Both the position numbers and the translations under genes were made by a program. This document shows positions 53,537 through 63,428 of a stretch of DNA of 64,000 nucleotides, one piece after another. How positions within the stretch are numbered: the first letter of the stretch is position 1; each line of letters opens with the position of its first letter. The notes under the pieces were generated by a model. The model ran no database searches. It saw only the letters and a list, made by a program, of their open reading frames with translations, and was not told the DNA's origin. Source of the DNA: Pelomonas sp. BJYL3 (GTDB lineage Bacteria; Pseudomonadota; Gammaproteobacteria; Burkholderiales; Burkholderiaceae_C); assembly GCF_027257975.1 (NCBI RefSeq), contig NZ_JANZKX010000001.1:558001-622000 (forward strand), written 5' to 3'.

Positions 53537-54469
53537 TCAGGCCTGGTCCAGGTCGTCGGGGATGGGCGCGTCGCCCGCAGGGGCCGCTGCCGCGGCGTCG
53601 GGGCCCCCTCGCCCGGCCAGGTCACGGGCGAACTGGTAGGCCACGCGGCCGGAGCGCGAGCCGCGCTCCAGGGCCCAGACCAGCGCCGGCTGGCGTGCGG
53701 CCGCGATGGCGGCCTCGTCCAGGCCGAAGTGCCGCAGCCACTGGGCCGCGATGGCCAGGTACTCCTGCTGGCTGAAGGGATAGAAGCTGATCCACAGCCC
53801 GAAGCGCTCGGACAGGCTCACCTTCTCCTCGATGGCCTCACCGGGGTGCAGCTCGCCGTTCTCGTCGACGCGGGCCGCGAGGTTGTCCCGCATCTGCTCG
53901 GGCAGCAGATGGCGGCGATTGCTGGTGGCGTAGATCAGCACGTTGTCGCTCGCGGCGGCGATGGAGCCGTCCAGCATGGACTTCAGCGCCTTGTAGCCGG
54001 CCTCGCCTTCCTCGAAGCTGAGGTCGTCGCAGAAGATGATGAAACGCTCGGGGCGCTCGGCCACGAGGTCGACGAGGTCGGGCAGGTCCACGAGGTCGGC
54101 CTTGTCCACCTCGATGAGGCGCAGGCCCTGGTCCGAGAATTCGTTGAGCACCGCCTTGATCAGCGAGCTCTTGCCCGTGCCGCGTGCGCCGGTCAGCAGC
54201 ACGTTGTTGGCCGGGCGGCCCTGAACGAACTGCCGGCTGTTCTGCAGCAGGCGCTCCTTCTGGGCGTCGACCTCCTTCAGCGCCTCCAGCCGGATGGCGG
54301 CCACATGGCGCACCGGCTCCAGCACCGGCACGCCGCGGCGGCGGCGGTAGCGGAAGGCGCTGGAGGCGGACCAGTCGGGCGCGCCGAGCTGCGGCGGCAG
54401 CAGGGACTCCGCGCGGGCCAGCAGGCTTTCCGCGCGGTTCAGGAACTGGGCAAGGGCATCGGTGGACAT
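53537..54469 (-). CDS. DUF815 AAA-type ATPase
   Basis: 310 aa. Walker A is LLTGARGTGKSSLIKA, Walker B FIIFCDDLSFE, with sensor-like LIYATSNRRHLLPE and an arginine-rich C-terminus (ALERGSRSGRVAYQF). This is the DUF815 (YraL/predicted ATPase) family. Start at 54469 (MSTDALAQFLN) is chosen since the upstream codons are unlike the family. It is followed by the NUDIX gene. Role unknown. Confidence 0.85.
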   Translation of the reverse strand: MSTDALAQFLNRAESLLARAESLLPPQLGAPDWSASSAFRYRRRRGVPVLEPVRHVAAIRLEALKEVDAQKERLLQNSRQFVQGRPANNVLLTGARGTGKSSLIKAVLNEFSDQGLRLIEVDKADLVDLPDLVDLVAERPERFIIFCDDLSFEEGEAGYKALKSMLDGSIAAASDNVLIYATSNRRHLLPEQMRDNLAARVDENGELHPGEAIEEKVSLSERFGLWISFYPFSQQEYLAIAAQWLRHFGLDEAAIAAARQPALVWALERGSRSGRVAYQFARDLAGRGGPDAAAAAPAGDAPIPDDLDQA

Positions 54470-54539
54470 GGCAGTGATCCCGGCGGGCCGGGGCATGAGA
54501 GGTAAAGCGCAGACGCGGCAGCCCGCACGGGCCACTGAC

Positions 54540-55205
54540 TCAGCGCGTCAGCAGGGCCAGGGCGACGTCCAGCTGCTCGGTGGGCATGCGCTTGAAGCCT
54601 GAACGGGCGTAGCGCTGCAGCCGGCCGATGATGAAGCTCACCAGCACCGAGGCCTGGGCATTGGCCTGCACCGTCGGGGTCTCGGAGCCTTCGGCCTCGG
54701 CGGCCTGGCGCAGCACCTGGCGCAGCGTGGCCTCGACGCGATCAAAGAACAGGTTCATGCGCTGGATCAGCCGCTCGTTCTCGTAGACGAGGGCGTCCCC
54801 CACCATCACCCGGCTCATGCCCGGGTTGCGCTCGCCGAACTGCAGCAGCACCGAGACGATGCGCTGCGCCTGCACGAGGCCGGTGGCCTCGCGCTCGGTG
54901 ATCTGGTTCAGCAGGGTGTAGATGCTGGACTCGATGAATTCGATCAGGCCCTCGAACATCTGGGCCTTGCTGGCGAAGTGGCGGTACAGCGCGGCCTCGC
55001 TGACTTCCAGGCGGCCGGCCAGCGCGGCGGTGGTCACGCGTTCGGCACCGGGCTGCTCCAGCATGCTGGCCAGGGTCTGCAGGATCTGCACCCGGCGCTC
55101 GCCCGGCTTGGGGCGGGTGCGGCGCTTGGTCTCGGGCGCTGCCGCTTCGGGGGCACCGGCGGCAGGGTCTTCGGGGTCCAGATCGGGGGAGGCGGCGACG
55201 TGCAT
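54540..55205 (-). CDS. slmA: Nucleoid occlusion factor SlmA (TetR-like)
   Basis: 221 aa. After an acidic/Pro-rich extension of about 35 residues the sequence parallels SlmA: ERRVQILQTLASMLEQPGAER, TTAALAGRLEVSEAALYRHF, SKAQMFEGLIEFIESSIYTLL, LLQFGERNPGMSRVMVGDAL. SlmA blocks FtsZ assembly over the nucleoid. The N-terminal extension is longer than in E. coli. Not a drug-type TetR because the ERNPG segment is specific to SlmA. Confidence 0.92.
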   Translation of the reverse strand: MHVAASPDLDPEDPAAGAPEAAAPETKRRTRPKPGERRVQILQTLASMLEQPGAERVTTAALAGRLEVSEAALYRHFASKAQMFEGLIEFIESSIYTLLNQITEREATGLVQAQRIVSVLLQFGERNPGMSRVMVGDALVYENERLIQRMNLFFDRVEATLRQVLRQAAEAEGSETPTVQANAQASVLVSFIIGRLQRYARSGFKRMPTEQLDVALALLTR

Positions 55206-55284
55206 GGCGCTGTGGATTCTGGCACAGGCCCGTGGCGCCCTCGGCCATCTTCAGGCCCTCGCGGGCCTGTGCGGGTCCGTCGGT

Positions 55285-55968
55285 TCAGTCGCGCAGCCAG
55301 CCCAGGCGGCGCGCCTCGTAGATGGCCTCGACCTTGGAGCGCACCTGCAGCTTGCGGTAGATGCGCTTGACATAGGTCATGACGGTGTGCGGCGAGACCT
55401 GCAGGAACTGCGCGATCTCGTCGAAGGTGAAGCCCTTGGCCGCCAGGTGCAGCACGCGGGACTCCTGCTCGGACAGCGCGATCACGTTCTCGTCCAGCGG
55501 CGCCGCGCCGGTCTCGGCGGGCAGGCCGTGCAGATGCTGGGTGCCGGCGTTCAGGCGCAGCAGCAGGCGGCGGGCGATGACGGGGCTGATAGGGCTGCCG
55601 CCACTGCGCAGCGCGCGCAGCTGGTCGGGGAGGTCCAGGGCCAGGCTGTCCTTGAGCAGGTAGCCGGTGGCGCCGGCCTCGATGCTGGACAGCACGTGCT
55701 GCTCGTCACCGAAGACAGAGATCACCATGACCTCGCAGTCGGGATGGGCCTGGGCCGCATGGCGGATGAGCTCGATGCCGCTGCCGCCGGGGAGGTCCAG
55801 GTCCACCAGGAGCACGTCGGGGCGCAGCTGGTCGAACATGCGCCGGCCCTGCTGCAGGTCGGACGCCATGCCCAGCAGACGGATGTCACTGGCCTGGGAC
55901 AGGGATTTCTCGAAGGCTTCCCGGAACCGGACCTGGTCTTCGACGATCAGAACGCTGAACAATGACAT
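55285..55968 (-). CDS. Orphan NarL/LuxR-type response regulator
   Basis: 227 aa. Receiver domain with acidic pair ED at residues 10-11, phosphoacceptor Asp56 in LLVDLDLPGG, and conserved Lys in YLLKDS. The output domain has LSEQESRVLHLAAKGFTFDEIAQFLQVSPHTVMTYVKRIYRKL, a LuxR helix-turn-helix. No histidine kinase gene is adjacent. It is 79 bp upstream of slmA. Confidence 0.93.
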   Translation of the reverse strand: MSLFSVLIVEDQVRFREAFEKSLSQASDIRLLGMASDLQQGRRMFDQLRPDVLLVDLDLPGGSGIELIRHAAQAHPDCEVMVISVFGDEQHVLSSIEAGATGYLLKDSLALDLPDQLRALRSGGSPISPVIARRLLLRLNAGTQHLHGLPAETGAAPLDENVIALSEQESRVLHLAAKGFTFDEIAQFLQVSPHTVMTYVKRIYRKLQVRSKVEAIYEARRLGWLRD

Positions 55969-56076
55969 GGGCTTGTCGTTCTTCTGTACCCGGCTGTGCG
56001 GGGCAGCCGCACCGCTGCTTCTGCGTGGCGGATGCTACCGTCAAAAACAGGCCGTTGGCATCGGGCGATCGGGGGG

Positions 56077-56844
56077 CTATGGAAAACCCCCGCCGTGCCG
56101 GCCGGGAGCGTGGACGAGTGCACGCCAGCGCAGATCGCCCAGGCCATGGACGCGCTGGTCCACATAGGCCGGACGGCGGCGCAGCGGCAGGTGGGCCTCG
56201 GGGCCATGCACGGAGGCCTTGGTCCAGCGCTGGATCCAGACCGTGCGCAGGCCCAGCGAGCGGGCGGCCTTCTGGTGCATCAGGCTGTCCTCGACCAGCA
56301 CGCAGCGCGTGGGTTCCAGCTTCAGACGCGCCAGGACATGCCGGAACATGCGCCGATCCGGCTTGGGGCGCAGCTGGCCGAACATGGCCATCTGCTCCAG
56401 CGCGATCACACCCTCGAAGGCATGGGCCAGGCCCACCGCGTGCAGCACCCGCCAGGCATAAGCGTCGGGCCCGTTGGTCAGCAGGAACTTGCGGCCGGGC
56501 AGGCGGGCCAGGGCCGCCAGGTCATGGGCATGGCCGTGCAGGTGCGCCTCCATGCCGGGCAGCGCGTGGGTCTGGGCCAGGAAGTGAGCGGCGTCCACGC
56601 CGTGGTGGCGCACCAGGCCGGTCAGCGTGGCGCCGTAGCGGGCCCAGTAGAGGCGGCGCAGGCGGTTGGCCTCGGCCGTGTCAACGCCCAGGTGCTGCTC
56701 GATGTAGGCCGTCATGGCCACATTGAGCGCGGCGAACACCCGGTCCGAAGCGTTGTGCAGGGTGTTGTCCAGATCGAAGAGCCAGACCGGCCCCTCGCCA
56801 TGCTGGCGAGCCCGGCCGGCGTGGCGCAGGGGTGGGCGCCGCAT
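56077..56844 (-). CDS. HAD-family pyrimidine 5'-nucleotidase
   Basis: 255 aa. Motif I WLFDLDNTLHNAS with nucleophile Asp24, motif II FLLTNGPDAYAW, motif III KPDRRMF and motif IV CVLVEDSLMHQKAA. Similar to SDT1/YjjG-type pyrimidine nucleotidases that remove non-canonical nucleotides. It starts 12 bp after argB, a neighbour pair often kept with slmA in betaproteobacteria. The C-terminal 25 residues are Arg/His/Gly-rich and unusual. Confidence 0.88.
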   Translation of the reverse strand: MRRPPLRHAGRARQHGEGPVWLFDLDNTLHNASDRVFAALNVAMTAYIEQHLGVDTAEANRLRRLYWARYGATLTGLVRHHGVDAAHFLAQTHALPGMEAHLHGHAHDLAALARLPGRKFLLTNGPDAYAWRVLHAVGLAHAFEGVIALEQMAMFGQLRPKPDRRMFRHVLARLKLEPTRCVLVEDSLMHQKAARSLGLRTVWIQRWTKASVHGPEAHLPLRRRPAYVDQRVHGLGDLRWRALVHAPGRHGGGFP

Positions 56845-56856
56845 CAGGCCCGCGGC

Positions 56857-57768
56857 TCAGTGCGAGCGGATCATCGTGCCGTAGGCCTGGTCGGACAGGA
56901 TCTCCAGCAGCATGGCGTGCGGCACGCGGCCGTCGATGATGTGCACCGCATTGACGCCGCTCTTGGCCGCGTCGATGGCGCCGGCGATCTTGGGGATCAT
57001 GCCGCCGCTGATGGTGCCGTCGGCCACCAGCTCGTCGATGCGGCGGGGCGTGAGCTCGGTCATCAGCTGGCCTTCCTTGTCCAGCACGCCGCGGATGTTG
57101 GTGAGCATCAGCAGCTTCTCGGCCTGCAGCACGGTGGCCAGCTTGGCGGCCACGACGTCGGCGTTGATGTTGTAGCTCTCGTTGTTCTCGCCGAAGCCGA
57201 TGGGGCTCACGACGGGGATGAACTGGTCGTCCTGCAGGGCCTTCACCACGCTGGGGTCGATGGAGACGATGTCCCCGACCTGGCCGATGTCGTGCTCCTT
57301 GCTGGGATCGTCCTTGTCCTGGACCTTGAGCTTCTTGGCGCGGATCATGCCGCCGTCACGGCCGGTCAGGCCCACGGCCTTGCCGCCGGCGGCGTTGATC
57401 AGGCCCACGACGTCCTGCTGCACCTCGCCGGCCAGCACCCACTCGACCACGTCCATGGTCTCCTTGTCGGTGACGCGCATGCCCTGGATGAAGTGGCCCT
57501 TCTTGCCCAGCTTGGTCAGCAGTTCCTCGATCTGCGGGCCGCCGCCATGCACCACCACGGGGTTCATGCCGACCAGCTTGAGCAGCACCACGTCCTCGGC
57601 GAAGTCCTGCTGCAGCACCGGGTCGGTCATGGCGTTGCCGCCGTACTTGATCACGATGGTCTTGCCGTGGAACTTGCGGATGTAGGGCAGCGCCTGGGAC
57701 AGGATCTCGGCCTTCTCGCGCGGGGCGATGTGGGACACGTCGGTGTGCAGGGCGGGATCGTTCTTCAT
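56857..57768 (-). CDS. argB: N-acetylglutamate kinase
   Basis: 303 aa. Phosphorylates N-acetylglutamate in the arginine pathway. ATP and substrate motifs: [49 protein letters not shown] and [14 protein letters not shown]. The start at 57768 is the first ATG in the family context ([10 protein letters not shown]). Together with argJ it shows that the arginine genes are scattered. Confidence 0.96.
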   Translation of the reverse strand: MKNDPALHTDVSHIAPREKAEILSQALPYIRKFHGKTIVIKYGGNAMTDPVLQQDFAEDVVLLKLVGMNPVVVHGGGPQIEELLTKLGKKGHFIQGMRVTDKETMDVVEWVLAGEVQQDVVGLINAAGGKAVGLTGRDGGMIRAKKLKVQDKDDPSKEHDIGQVGDIVSIDPSVVKALQDDQFIPVVSPIGFGENNESYNINADVVAAKLATVLQAEKLLMLTNIRGVLDKEGQLMTELTPRRIDELVADGTISGGMIPKIAGAIDAAKSGVNAVHIIDGRVPHAMLLEILSDQAYGTMIRSH

Positions 57769-57929
57769 GGGGCTGCTCGGCAGAAAACGCGGGAGGGACA
57801 GACGAGCCCGCGGAACTCGCGGCGATTGTAGGACCGCCACCTTGGCGGCAGCGGACGCAGCATTCACGAAAGACGAACCGTTCGCATTGCAAAAAGGCAA
57901 GCCTGGCTGCGGCGAGAATCCGGTCCATC

Positions 57930-58832
57930 ATGCAAGTCAGCAGCTACCTCAAGCTCTCCATCGCGGTGGCCGCCGTCACCATCGCCCTGAAGACCGGGGC
58001 CTGGTACTGGACGGACTCCGTCTCCCTGCTCTCGGACGCCCTGGAGTCCCTGGTCAACCTGGCCGGCGCCATGTTCGCACTGGCCATGGTGACCGTGGCC
58101 CAGCGCCCGCCGGACGAGGACCACCCCTTCGGCCACCACAAGGCCGAGTACTTTTCCAGCGGCTTCGAGGGCGTGCTGATCTTCGCGGCGGCGGCCGGCA
58201 TCATCTGGGCGGCCGTGCACCGGCTGCTGAGCCCGCAGCCCGTGGAGCAGCTGGGGCTGGGCATGGTGCTGTCCCTGCTCAGCTCGGCACTCAACGGCGG
58301 CCTCGCCTGGGCCATGCTCAAGAAGGCCCGCGAGCACCGCTCCATGGCCCTGGAGGCCGACGCCCGCCACCTCTTCACCGACGTCTGGACCTCCATCGGC
58401 GTGGTCGCGGGCCTGATCGGCGTGATGGCCACGGGCTGGCTGTGGCTGGACCCGGTGATCGCGGTGCTGGTGGCACTGAACATCCTGCGCGAGGGCGCGC
58501 TGCTGGTGATGGAATCCGCCGCGGGTCTGATGGACGAGGCCCTGGACGGCGAGAGCCAGGCCGCCATCCACGCGGTGCTGGAGCGCTGCAGCCACCAGCA
58601 GGTGCGCTTCGACCACATCGCCACCCGCGTCTCGGGCGCGCGCCGCTACGTGGACATGCACATGCACATGCCCGCCGGCTGGTCCCTGGGCCAGGCGGCG
58701 GCCGAGCGCGGCGCCGTGGAGCGTGCATTGATGGAGGCCGTGCCGGGCCTGCGGGCCAGCATCCAGCTGCTGCCCATGGACGTCGAGGCGCATTTCAACG
58801 ACCCCAAGGACATGGAGGGCATCGGCCCATGA
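57930..58832 (+). CDS. Cation diffusion facilitator (metal efflux)
   Basis: 300 aa. Six membrane segments with metal-site motifs [16 protein letters not shown] and [12 protein letters not shown], loop [11 protein letters not shown], and a C-terminal cytoplasmic domain with [15 protein letters not shown] proteins export Zn2+, Fe2+ or related ions by proton exchange. It overlaps dtd by 4 bp (ATGA). Metal specificity is not clear. Confidence 0.92.
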   Translation: MQVSSYLKLSIAVAAVTIALKTGAWYWTDSVSLLSDALESLVNLAGAMFALAMVTVAQRPPDEDHPFGHHKAEYFSSGFEGVLIFAAAAGIIWAAVHRLLSPQPVEQLGLGMVLSLLSSALNGGLAWAMLKKAREHRSMALEADARHLFTDVWTSIGVVAGLIGVMATGWLWLDPVIAVLVALNILREGALLVMESAAGLMDEALDGESQAAIHAVLERCSHQQVRFDHIATRVSGARRYVDMHMHMPAGWSLGQAAAERGAVERALMEAVPGLRASIQLLPMDVEAHFNDPKDMEGIGP

Positions 58833-59281
58833 TCGCGATCCTGCAGCGCGTGCGCGAAGCGCGCGTCGAGGTGGCCGGCCCCGTCAATAGCCGAGTCACG
58901 GGCCAGATCGGCCCCGGCTTCCTGATGCTGGTCTGCGCCGAACCTGGCGACACCGAGGCCGTCGCCGAGAAGCTCATCCAGAAGGTGCTCAAGCTGCGCG
59001 TCTTCAGCGACGAGGCGGGCAAAATGAACCGCAGCGTCCAGGACGTCGGCGGCGGCCTGCTGATCGTCTCGCAGTTCACCCTGGCAGCCGACACCAGCGG
59101 CGGCAACCGCCCCAGCTTCACCGGCGCCGCGCCGGCCGAGCTGGGCCGCCGGCTCTACGAGCACTGCCTGAGCTTCGCGCGCAGCCAGCACCCGCTGGTA
59201 CAAAGCGGCGAGTTCGGCGCGGACATGCAGGTGCACCTGGTCAACGACGGCCCGGTCACCATTCCGCTGCGCATGACCTGA
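58829..59281 (+). CDS. dtd: D-aminoacyl-tRNA deacylase
   Basis: 150 aa. Removes D-amino acids from tRNA. Motifs [31 protein letters not shown] and [10 protein letters not shown] (the Gly-cisPro motif). Start at 58829 overlaps the CDF stop. Good match in length and motifs. Confidence 0.96.
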   Translation: MIAILQRVREARVEVAGPVNSRVTGQIGPGFLMLVCAEPGDTEAVAEKLIQKVLKLRVFSDEAGKMNRSVQDVGGGLLIVSQFTLAADTSGGNRPSFTGAAPAELGRRLYEHCLSFARSQHPLVQSGEFGADMQVHLVNDGPVTIPLRMT

Positions 59282-59319
59282 CCCCCTCCCCGCCTGCTCC
59301 TGTTTCAGAAGGACCCGCC

Positions 59320-59709
59320 ATGATTTCCTACGCCACCCTGGGCAGCAACGACCGCCAGGCCGCCCGGCGCTTCTACGACGCCGTGCTGGCACCGCTGGGC
59401 CTCAAGTCCACCTATGCCGACGACGAGTTCTGCGGCTACGGCCCGGACGCCCCCGATGCCAAGGCCTTCCTCTGGATCTGCAAGCCCTACGACGACGCCC
59501 CCGCCACCGCGGGCAATGGCAGCATGCTGGCCCTGGCCGCCGCCACGCGCGCCCAGGTGGACGCGGTGCACGCGGCCGCCCTGGCCGCTGGCGGCCGCTG
59601 CGAGGGCAAGCCGGGCCTGCGTGACTACGCCCCGAATTTCTACGCCGCCTACTTCCGCGACCTCGACGGCAACAAGCTCGCCGTGGTCTGCACCGCGGCC
59701 GAGGCCTGA
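59320..59709 (+). CDS. VOC/glyoxalase superfamily protein
   Basis: 129 aa single VOC domain: SYATLGSNDRQAARRFYDAVL at the start, FLWICKPYDD, and the closing YAAYFRDLDGNKLAVVC. Members can be glyoxalase, dioxygenase or resistance proteins; the sequence does not decide which. It follows dtd by 38 bp and may be co-transcribed. Confidence 0.85.
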   Translation: MISYATLGSNDRQAARRFYDAVLAPLGLKSTYADDEFCGYGPDAPDAKAFLWICKPYDDAPATAGNGSMLALAAATRAQVDAVHAAALAAGGRCEGKPGLRDYAPNFYAAYFRDLDGNKLAVVCTAAEA

Positions 59710-59727
59710 GACGAAGCGAGCCGAACC

Positions 59728-60096
59728 ATGAGCACCGCCCCCCGCATCATCCCCATCACCGGCACCGAGGGCCTGGCCCCGCAACGGGACCAGCCGCGCG
59801 AGGACCGCCGCGTCGAGGGCGCGCCACAGCGCCAGACCTGGCTGATGCACGAGGCCGGCCCCATGAGCGCGGGCGTGTGGGCCTGCGAGGTGGGGCGCTG
59901 GCGCATCGAGTTCGCGCCCGGCAAGCAGGAGTACTTCCATGTGCTGGAGGGCCGCGTCTGCCTGCATGGCACCGACGGCAGCCGCACCGAGGTGGGCCCT
60001 GGCGAGGCTGCGGTCATCCCGCCCGGCTTTCGTGGCGAGTTCGAGGTGATCGAGCCGGTGCGAAAGCAGTTCGTGCTGGTGGAGCTGCCGGGCTGA
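59728..60096 (+). CDS. Cupin domain protein (DUF861-like)
   Basis: 122 aa. One small cupin: motif 1 region RIEFAPGKQEYFHVLEGRVCLHG and motif 2 GPGEAAVIPPGFRGEFEV. The set GVWACEVGRWRIEF is typical of the DUF861 cupins. Function unknown. It lies 18 bp after the VOC gene and is convergent with a binding-protein gene. Confidence 0.85.
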   Translation: MSTAPRIIPITGTEGLAPQRDQPREDRRVEGAPQRQTWLMHEAGPMSAGVWACEVGRWRIEFAPGKQEYFHVLEGRVCLHGTDGSRTEVGPGEAAVIPPGFRGEFEVIEPVRKQFVLVELPG

Positions 60097-60117
60097 AGTC
60101 CTGCGGCGGCAGGCGGC

Positions 60118-61050
60118 TCAGAGCCGCGTCCATCCCGCCACGCGGGCATTGAAGAAGCCGCACTGCTCGTAGGCGCGGCGGACCACGCCCTGCTGCCGCA
60201 GCCGGGCCAGGCCCGCATTGAGCTGCTCGCGCAGCCTCGGTCCCAGCAGATGCGTGCGGGAGACCAGGAAGTGCCGCGTGCCCCGCATGCGCAGCTTCAG
60301 GCCGGGCACCGGCACCAGGCGAACGCCCTCCACGGTCATGGAGAGATCCGACGTGGGCTGGAAGGGCGCCAGCAGCAGGTCGGCGCGGCCCTGCTGCACC
60401 ATGCGCGGCATCAGGTTCCAGCTGGCCACGTGCTGGAGCTCGGTGAAGCCCAGCTGCTCCAGCGTCAGCCAGTCCACGCGCCAGCTGCGGTTGCTGAGCA
60501 CGCGCAGGCCCTGCAGATCGCGCAGGCTGCGGGCGGACAGGGCCCGTTCGTGCTCCGGCGTGGTGTAGAAGCCGACCTCGAACTCGCCTTCGCCCAGCAG
60601 GGCGTCGCTGAACAGCAGGCCGTCCGCCTGGGGGAAGTCCTCGCGCCAGTAGCTGGTCGCACTGCAGGCGGCATGGCCGGAGCGCAGCTCGGCCTGCAGG
60701 CGCTGGCTGGTGGGCATGGGCGTCAGGCCCAGGCGCAGCTCGCCGTCCTGCAGGGCCAGGGCCTGCTGCATCAGCAGCACCTCGATCACGTCACGGCGCG
60801 CATGCGGGCCGCCGAAGTCGCTGATGCCCACGGGGTCCCGGCCCGCCAGGAAGCGCTGGTAGTCCAGCAGCACGTCGTCGGGAATGAGGGCGGGCAGGCG
60901 CTTGTCGGTGGCAGGCACGCTGGCGGCGGGGGTGGCCAGGCCGCCCCGCGCGGCCAGCGCCAGCCCCAGGCCGAGGCTCAGGCCCAGCCAGTGACGACGC
61001 GGCAGGCTCGCCGCGTCGGTCACGTCGCTGGCGTGAAGAGAAACGCTCAT
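60118..61050 (-). CDS. Orphan periplasmic solute-binding protein
   Basis: 310 aa. The N-terminus has a twin-arginine-like signal (RRHWLGLSLGLGLALAARGG). The mature part is a periplasmic binding fold with VLLMQQALALQDGELRLGL, GFYTTPEHERALSARSLRDLQGLRVLS and MVQQGRADLLLAPFQPTSD. It lies 14 bp after the Bug-type protein gene on the same strand but no transporter subunit is present. It resembles the protein at 22996-23796 in architecture. Confidence 0.75.
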   Translation of the reverse strand: MSVSLHASDVTDAASLPRRHWLGLSLGLGLALAARGGLATPAASVPATDKRLPALIPDDVLLDYQRFLAGRDPVGISDFGGPHARRDVIEVLLMQQALALQDGELRLGLTPMPTSQRLQAELRSGHAACSATSYWREDFPQADGLLFSDALLGEGEFEVGFYTTPEHERALSARSLRDLQGLRVLSNRSWRVDWLTLEQLGFTELQHVASWNLMPRMVQQGRADLLLAPFQPTSDLSMTVEGVRLVPVPGLKLRMRGTRHFLVSRTHLLGPRLREQLNAGLARLRQQGVVRRAYEQCGFFNARVAGWTRL

Positions 61051-61064
61051 CGGGACGCGGCCCC

Positions 61065-62051
61065 TCAATCCGCGTACTGGCCGGCCGCCTTGATCACCAC
61101 GCCCCACTTGGCGATCTCGTCCGTCACGAACTTCTTGTGCTCGGCCGGGTTGACGCGCCCGTCCTGCACGATCACCGCGCCCAGGGCCTCCTGGCGCTTG
61201 TGCAGGTCCGGATCCTGCAGGGCCTTCTTGAGGCCGGCACTGAGCTTGTCCAGCACGGGCTTGGGCGTGCCCTTGGGCGCATAGAGACCGTGCCAGATGG
61301 CCACGTTGAAGCCCTTGAGGCCCAGCTCGTCCAGCGTGGGCAGCTTGGCCAGGGCCGGGCTGCTGAGGCGCTTGGTGGAGGTCACGGCATAGGCCTTGAT
61401 CTTGCCGCCTTCGATCTGCGAGCTGGTGTTGGTGGTCTGGTCGCACATGATGTCGACCTGACCGCCGATCAGGTCCGTCATGGCCGGGCCGGTGCCCTTG
61501 TACGGCACGGTGGTCATGTCGATCTTGATGGTGCTCTGGAACAGCAGGCCGCACAGATGGGAGGCCGAGCCCAGGCCCGCATTGGCCAGGTTGACCTTCT
61601 CCTTGTTGGCGGCGATCCACTTGGCCAGCTCGCCGTAGTTCGCGGCGGCCATGGTGGGCTTGGCCACCAGGGTCATGGGCACCTCGTTGATCAGGCCCAG
61701 GTATTCGAAGTCGTCCAGGGTCTTGTACTGCAGGTTGCGGTAGAGGGCCGGCGAGGTCGCCATGCCGATGTGGTGCAGCAGCACGGTGTAGCCGTCCGGC
61801 GCGGCCTTGGCCACCTTGGTGGCGCCGAGGGTGCCGCCGGCGCCGCCGACGTTCTCGATCACCAGCGTGGCATTGAGCGTCTTGCGCAGGGACTCCGCGA
61901 GGTCGCGGGCCACCTTGTCGGTGGGGCCACCGGCCGAGAAGGGCACGACGATGGTGATGGGCTTCTCGGGGTACTCAGCCCGGGCGGCCAGGGGCAGCGC
62001 CATCAGGCTGGCAAGGGTGATCATGCCGAGGGCAGTCGGACGGGTTCGCAT
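61065..62051 (-). CDS. Bug/TctC-type solute-binding protein (tripartite tricarboxylate transporter family)
   Basis: 328 aa. Signal peptide (ALGMITLASLMALPLAARA) and the Bug fold: YPEKPITIVVPFSAGGPTDKVARDLAE, GGAGGTLGATKVAKAAPDGYTVLLHH, ATSPALYRNL, VPYKGTGPAMTDLIGGQVDIM. Start at 62051 has GGAG upstream. Burkholderiales genomes carry many such orphan binding proteins; no TctA/TctB genes are near. Ligand unknown. Confidence 0.93.
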   Translation of the reverse strand: MRTRPTALGMITLASLMALPLAARAEYPEKPITIVVPFSAGGPTDKVARDLAESLRKTLNATLVIENVGGAGGTLGATKVAKAAPDGYTVLLHHIGMATSPALYRNLQYKTLDDFEYLGLINEVPMTLVAKPTMAAANYGELAKWIAANKEKVNLANAGLGSASHLCGLLFQSTIKIDMTTVPYKGTGPAMTDLIGGQVDIMCDQTTNTSSQIEGGKIKAYAVTSTKRLSSPALAKLPTLDELGLKGFNVAIWHGLYAPKGTPKPVLDKLSAGLKKALQDPDLHKRQEALGAVIVQDGRVNPAEHKKFVTDEIAKWGVVIKAAGQYAD

Positions 62052-62180
62052 GGCTGTCTCCTTTGTTGTGGCCAGGGGCAGCGACATGCTAGTTGAGCCG
62101 CTGCTGATCCGCACATCGGAAACTACGAATGTGGGCACCTAGTGCACACAAGCGACGGCCGGATGCCCGCCGCGGGTCCC

Positions 62181-63428
62181 TCAGTCGAACTTGCGCCGGT
62201 CCTCGATCACCCGGCCGTCATTGGGCAGGCTGCCGGGCGGCACAAACTGCACTTCGCCGCGCAGCTTGGTGACGTCGCGCAGGGCCGAGACCAGCAGATC
62301 CGCCAGGCCTTCCGGCACGCTGGCCAGCTCCACTTCCAGGCGCATGCGGTCCTGGGCCAGCTCACCCTCCACCACCAGGCGGCCGCGGCCCAGCATGGGG
62401 AAGCGCTTGAGCACCTCGCTCACCTGACCGGCGTGCACGAACATGCCACGCACCTTGGCGCTCTGGTCCGCTCGGCCCATCCAGCCCTTGATGCGGGCAT
62501 TGGTGCGGCCCGTGGGGCAGGCGCCGGGCATCAGGGCGGAGAGATCGCCCGTGCCGAAGCGGATCAGCGGATAGTCCGGGTTCAGCGTGGTCACCACCAC
62601 CTCGCCCACCTCGCCCTCGGCCACCGGATCCCCGGTGCCCGGGCGCACGATCTCGACGATCACGCCCTCGTCCAGCACCAGGCCTTCGCGGGCCGGGGTC
62701 TCGTAGGCGATCAGGCCCAGATCGGCCGTGGCATAGCACTGGTAGCCGGCGATGCCGCGCTCCAGCAGCCAGTCACGCAAGGCCGAGGGGAAGGCCTCGC
62801 CGCTGAGCAGGGCCTTGCGCAGGGACAGGGTCTGGCCGGCCTCGGCAGCCTTCTCCACGAGGATCTTGAGGAAGCTGGGCGTGCCGATGTAGCCGGTGGG
62901 CCGCAGCTCGGCCATGGCCTGCAGCTGCAGCTCGGTGTTACCCACGCCGCCCGGGAAGACCGTGCAGCCCAGCGCGTGCGCGCCGCCTTCCATCATGGAG
63001 CCGGCCGGGGTCAGGTGGTAGCTGAAGCAGTTGTGCAGCAGCTCCCCGCCGCGCAGGCCGGCGGCATGCAGGGCGCGGGCCATGCGCCAGTAGTCGGGCC
63101 TCGCTCCCTCAGGCTCGTAGATCGTGCCGGGCGACTGGAACACCCGCCGCGCCGCGCCCCAGCCGATGGCCGAGAAGCCCCCGAAGGCATCGCCGCCCCC
63201 GGCGCGCACCGACTGCTGGCGCGCCAGCAGCTCGGACTTGCGCGTGACCGGCAGCCGGGCCAGGGCCGCACGGGAATCGATGCGGGCGGCGTCAACGCCG
63301 GCCAGCAGTTCCGCAAAGGCCCTCGTGTTCGCCTGCGCCTGCGCCACCTGCCGCGGCAGGGCCGCCATCAGCGCCGCCTCGCGCAGCTGCGGGTCGCGGG
63401 CCTCCAGGGCATCGTAGAACTCACTCAT
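62181..63428 (-). CDS. PaaK-like AMP-forming acyl-CoA ligase
   Basis: 415 aa, phenylacetate-CoA ligase family. Visible: RLPVTRKSELLARQQ, FQSPGTIYEP, GGELLHNCFSYHLTPAGSMMEGG, TGYIGTPSFLKILVEKA, GYQCYATADLGLIAYE, EVGEVVVTTLNPDYPLIRFGTGDLS and GRADQSAKVRGMFVHAGQVSEVL. It activates an aromatic or other acid with ATP and CoA; the substrate is not clear. ATG 63428 has GGAG upstream. It overlaps the small gene at 63421. Confidence 0.88.
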   Translation of the reverse strand: MSEFYDALEARDPQLREAALMAALPRQVAQAQANTRAFAELLAGVDAARIDSRAALARLPVTRKSELLARQQSVRAGGGDAFGGFSAIGWGAARRVFQSPGTIYEPEGARPDYWRMARALHAAGLRGGELLHNCFSYHLTPAGSMMEGGAHALGCTVFPGGVGNTELQLQAMAELRPTGYIGTPSFLKILVEKAAEAGQTLSLRKALLSGEAFPSALRDWLLERGIAGYQCYATADLGLIAYETPAREGLVLDEGVIVEIVRPGTGDPVAEGEVGEVVVTTLNPDYPLIRFGTGDLSALMPGACPTGRTNARIKGWMGRADQSAKVRGMFVHAGQVSEVLKRFPMLGRGRLVVEGELAQDRMRLEVELASVPEGLADLLVSALRDVTKLRGEVQFVPPGSLPNDGRVIEDRRKFD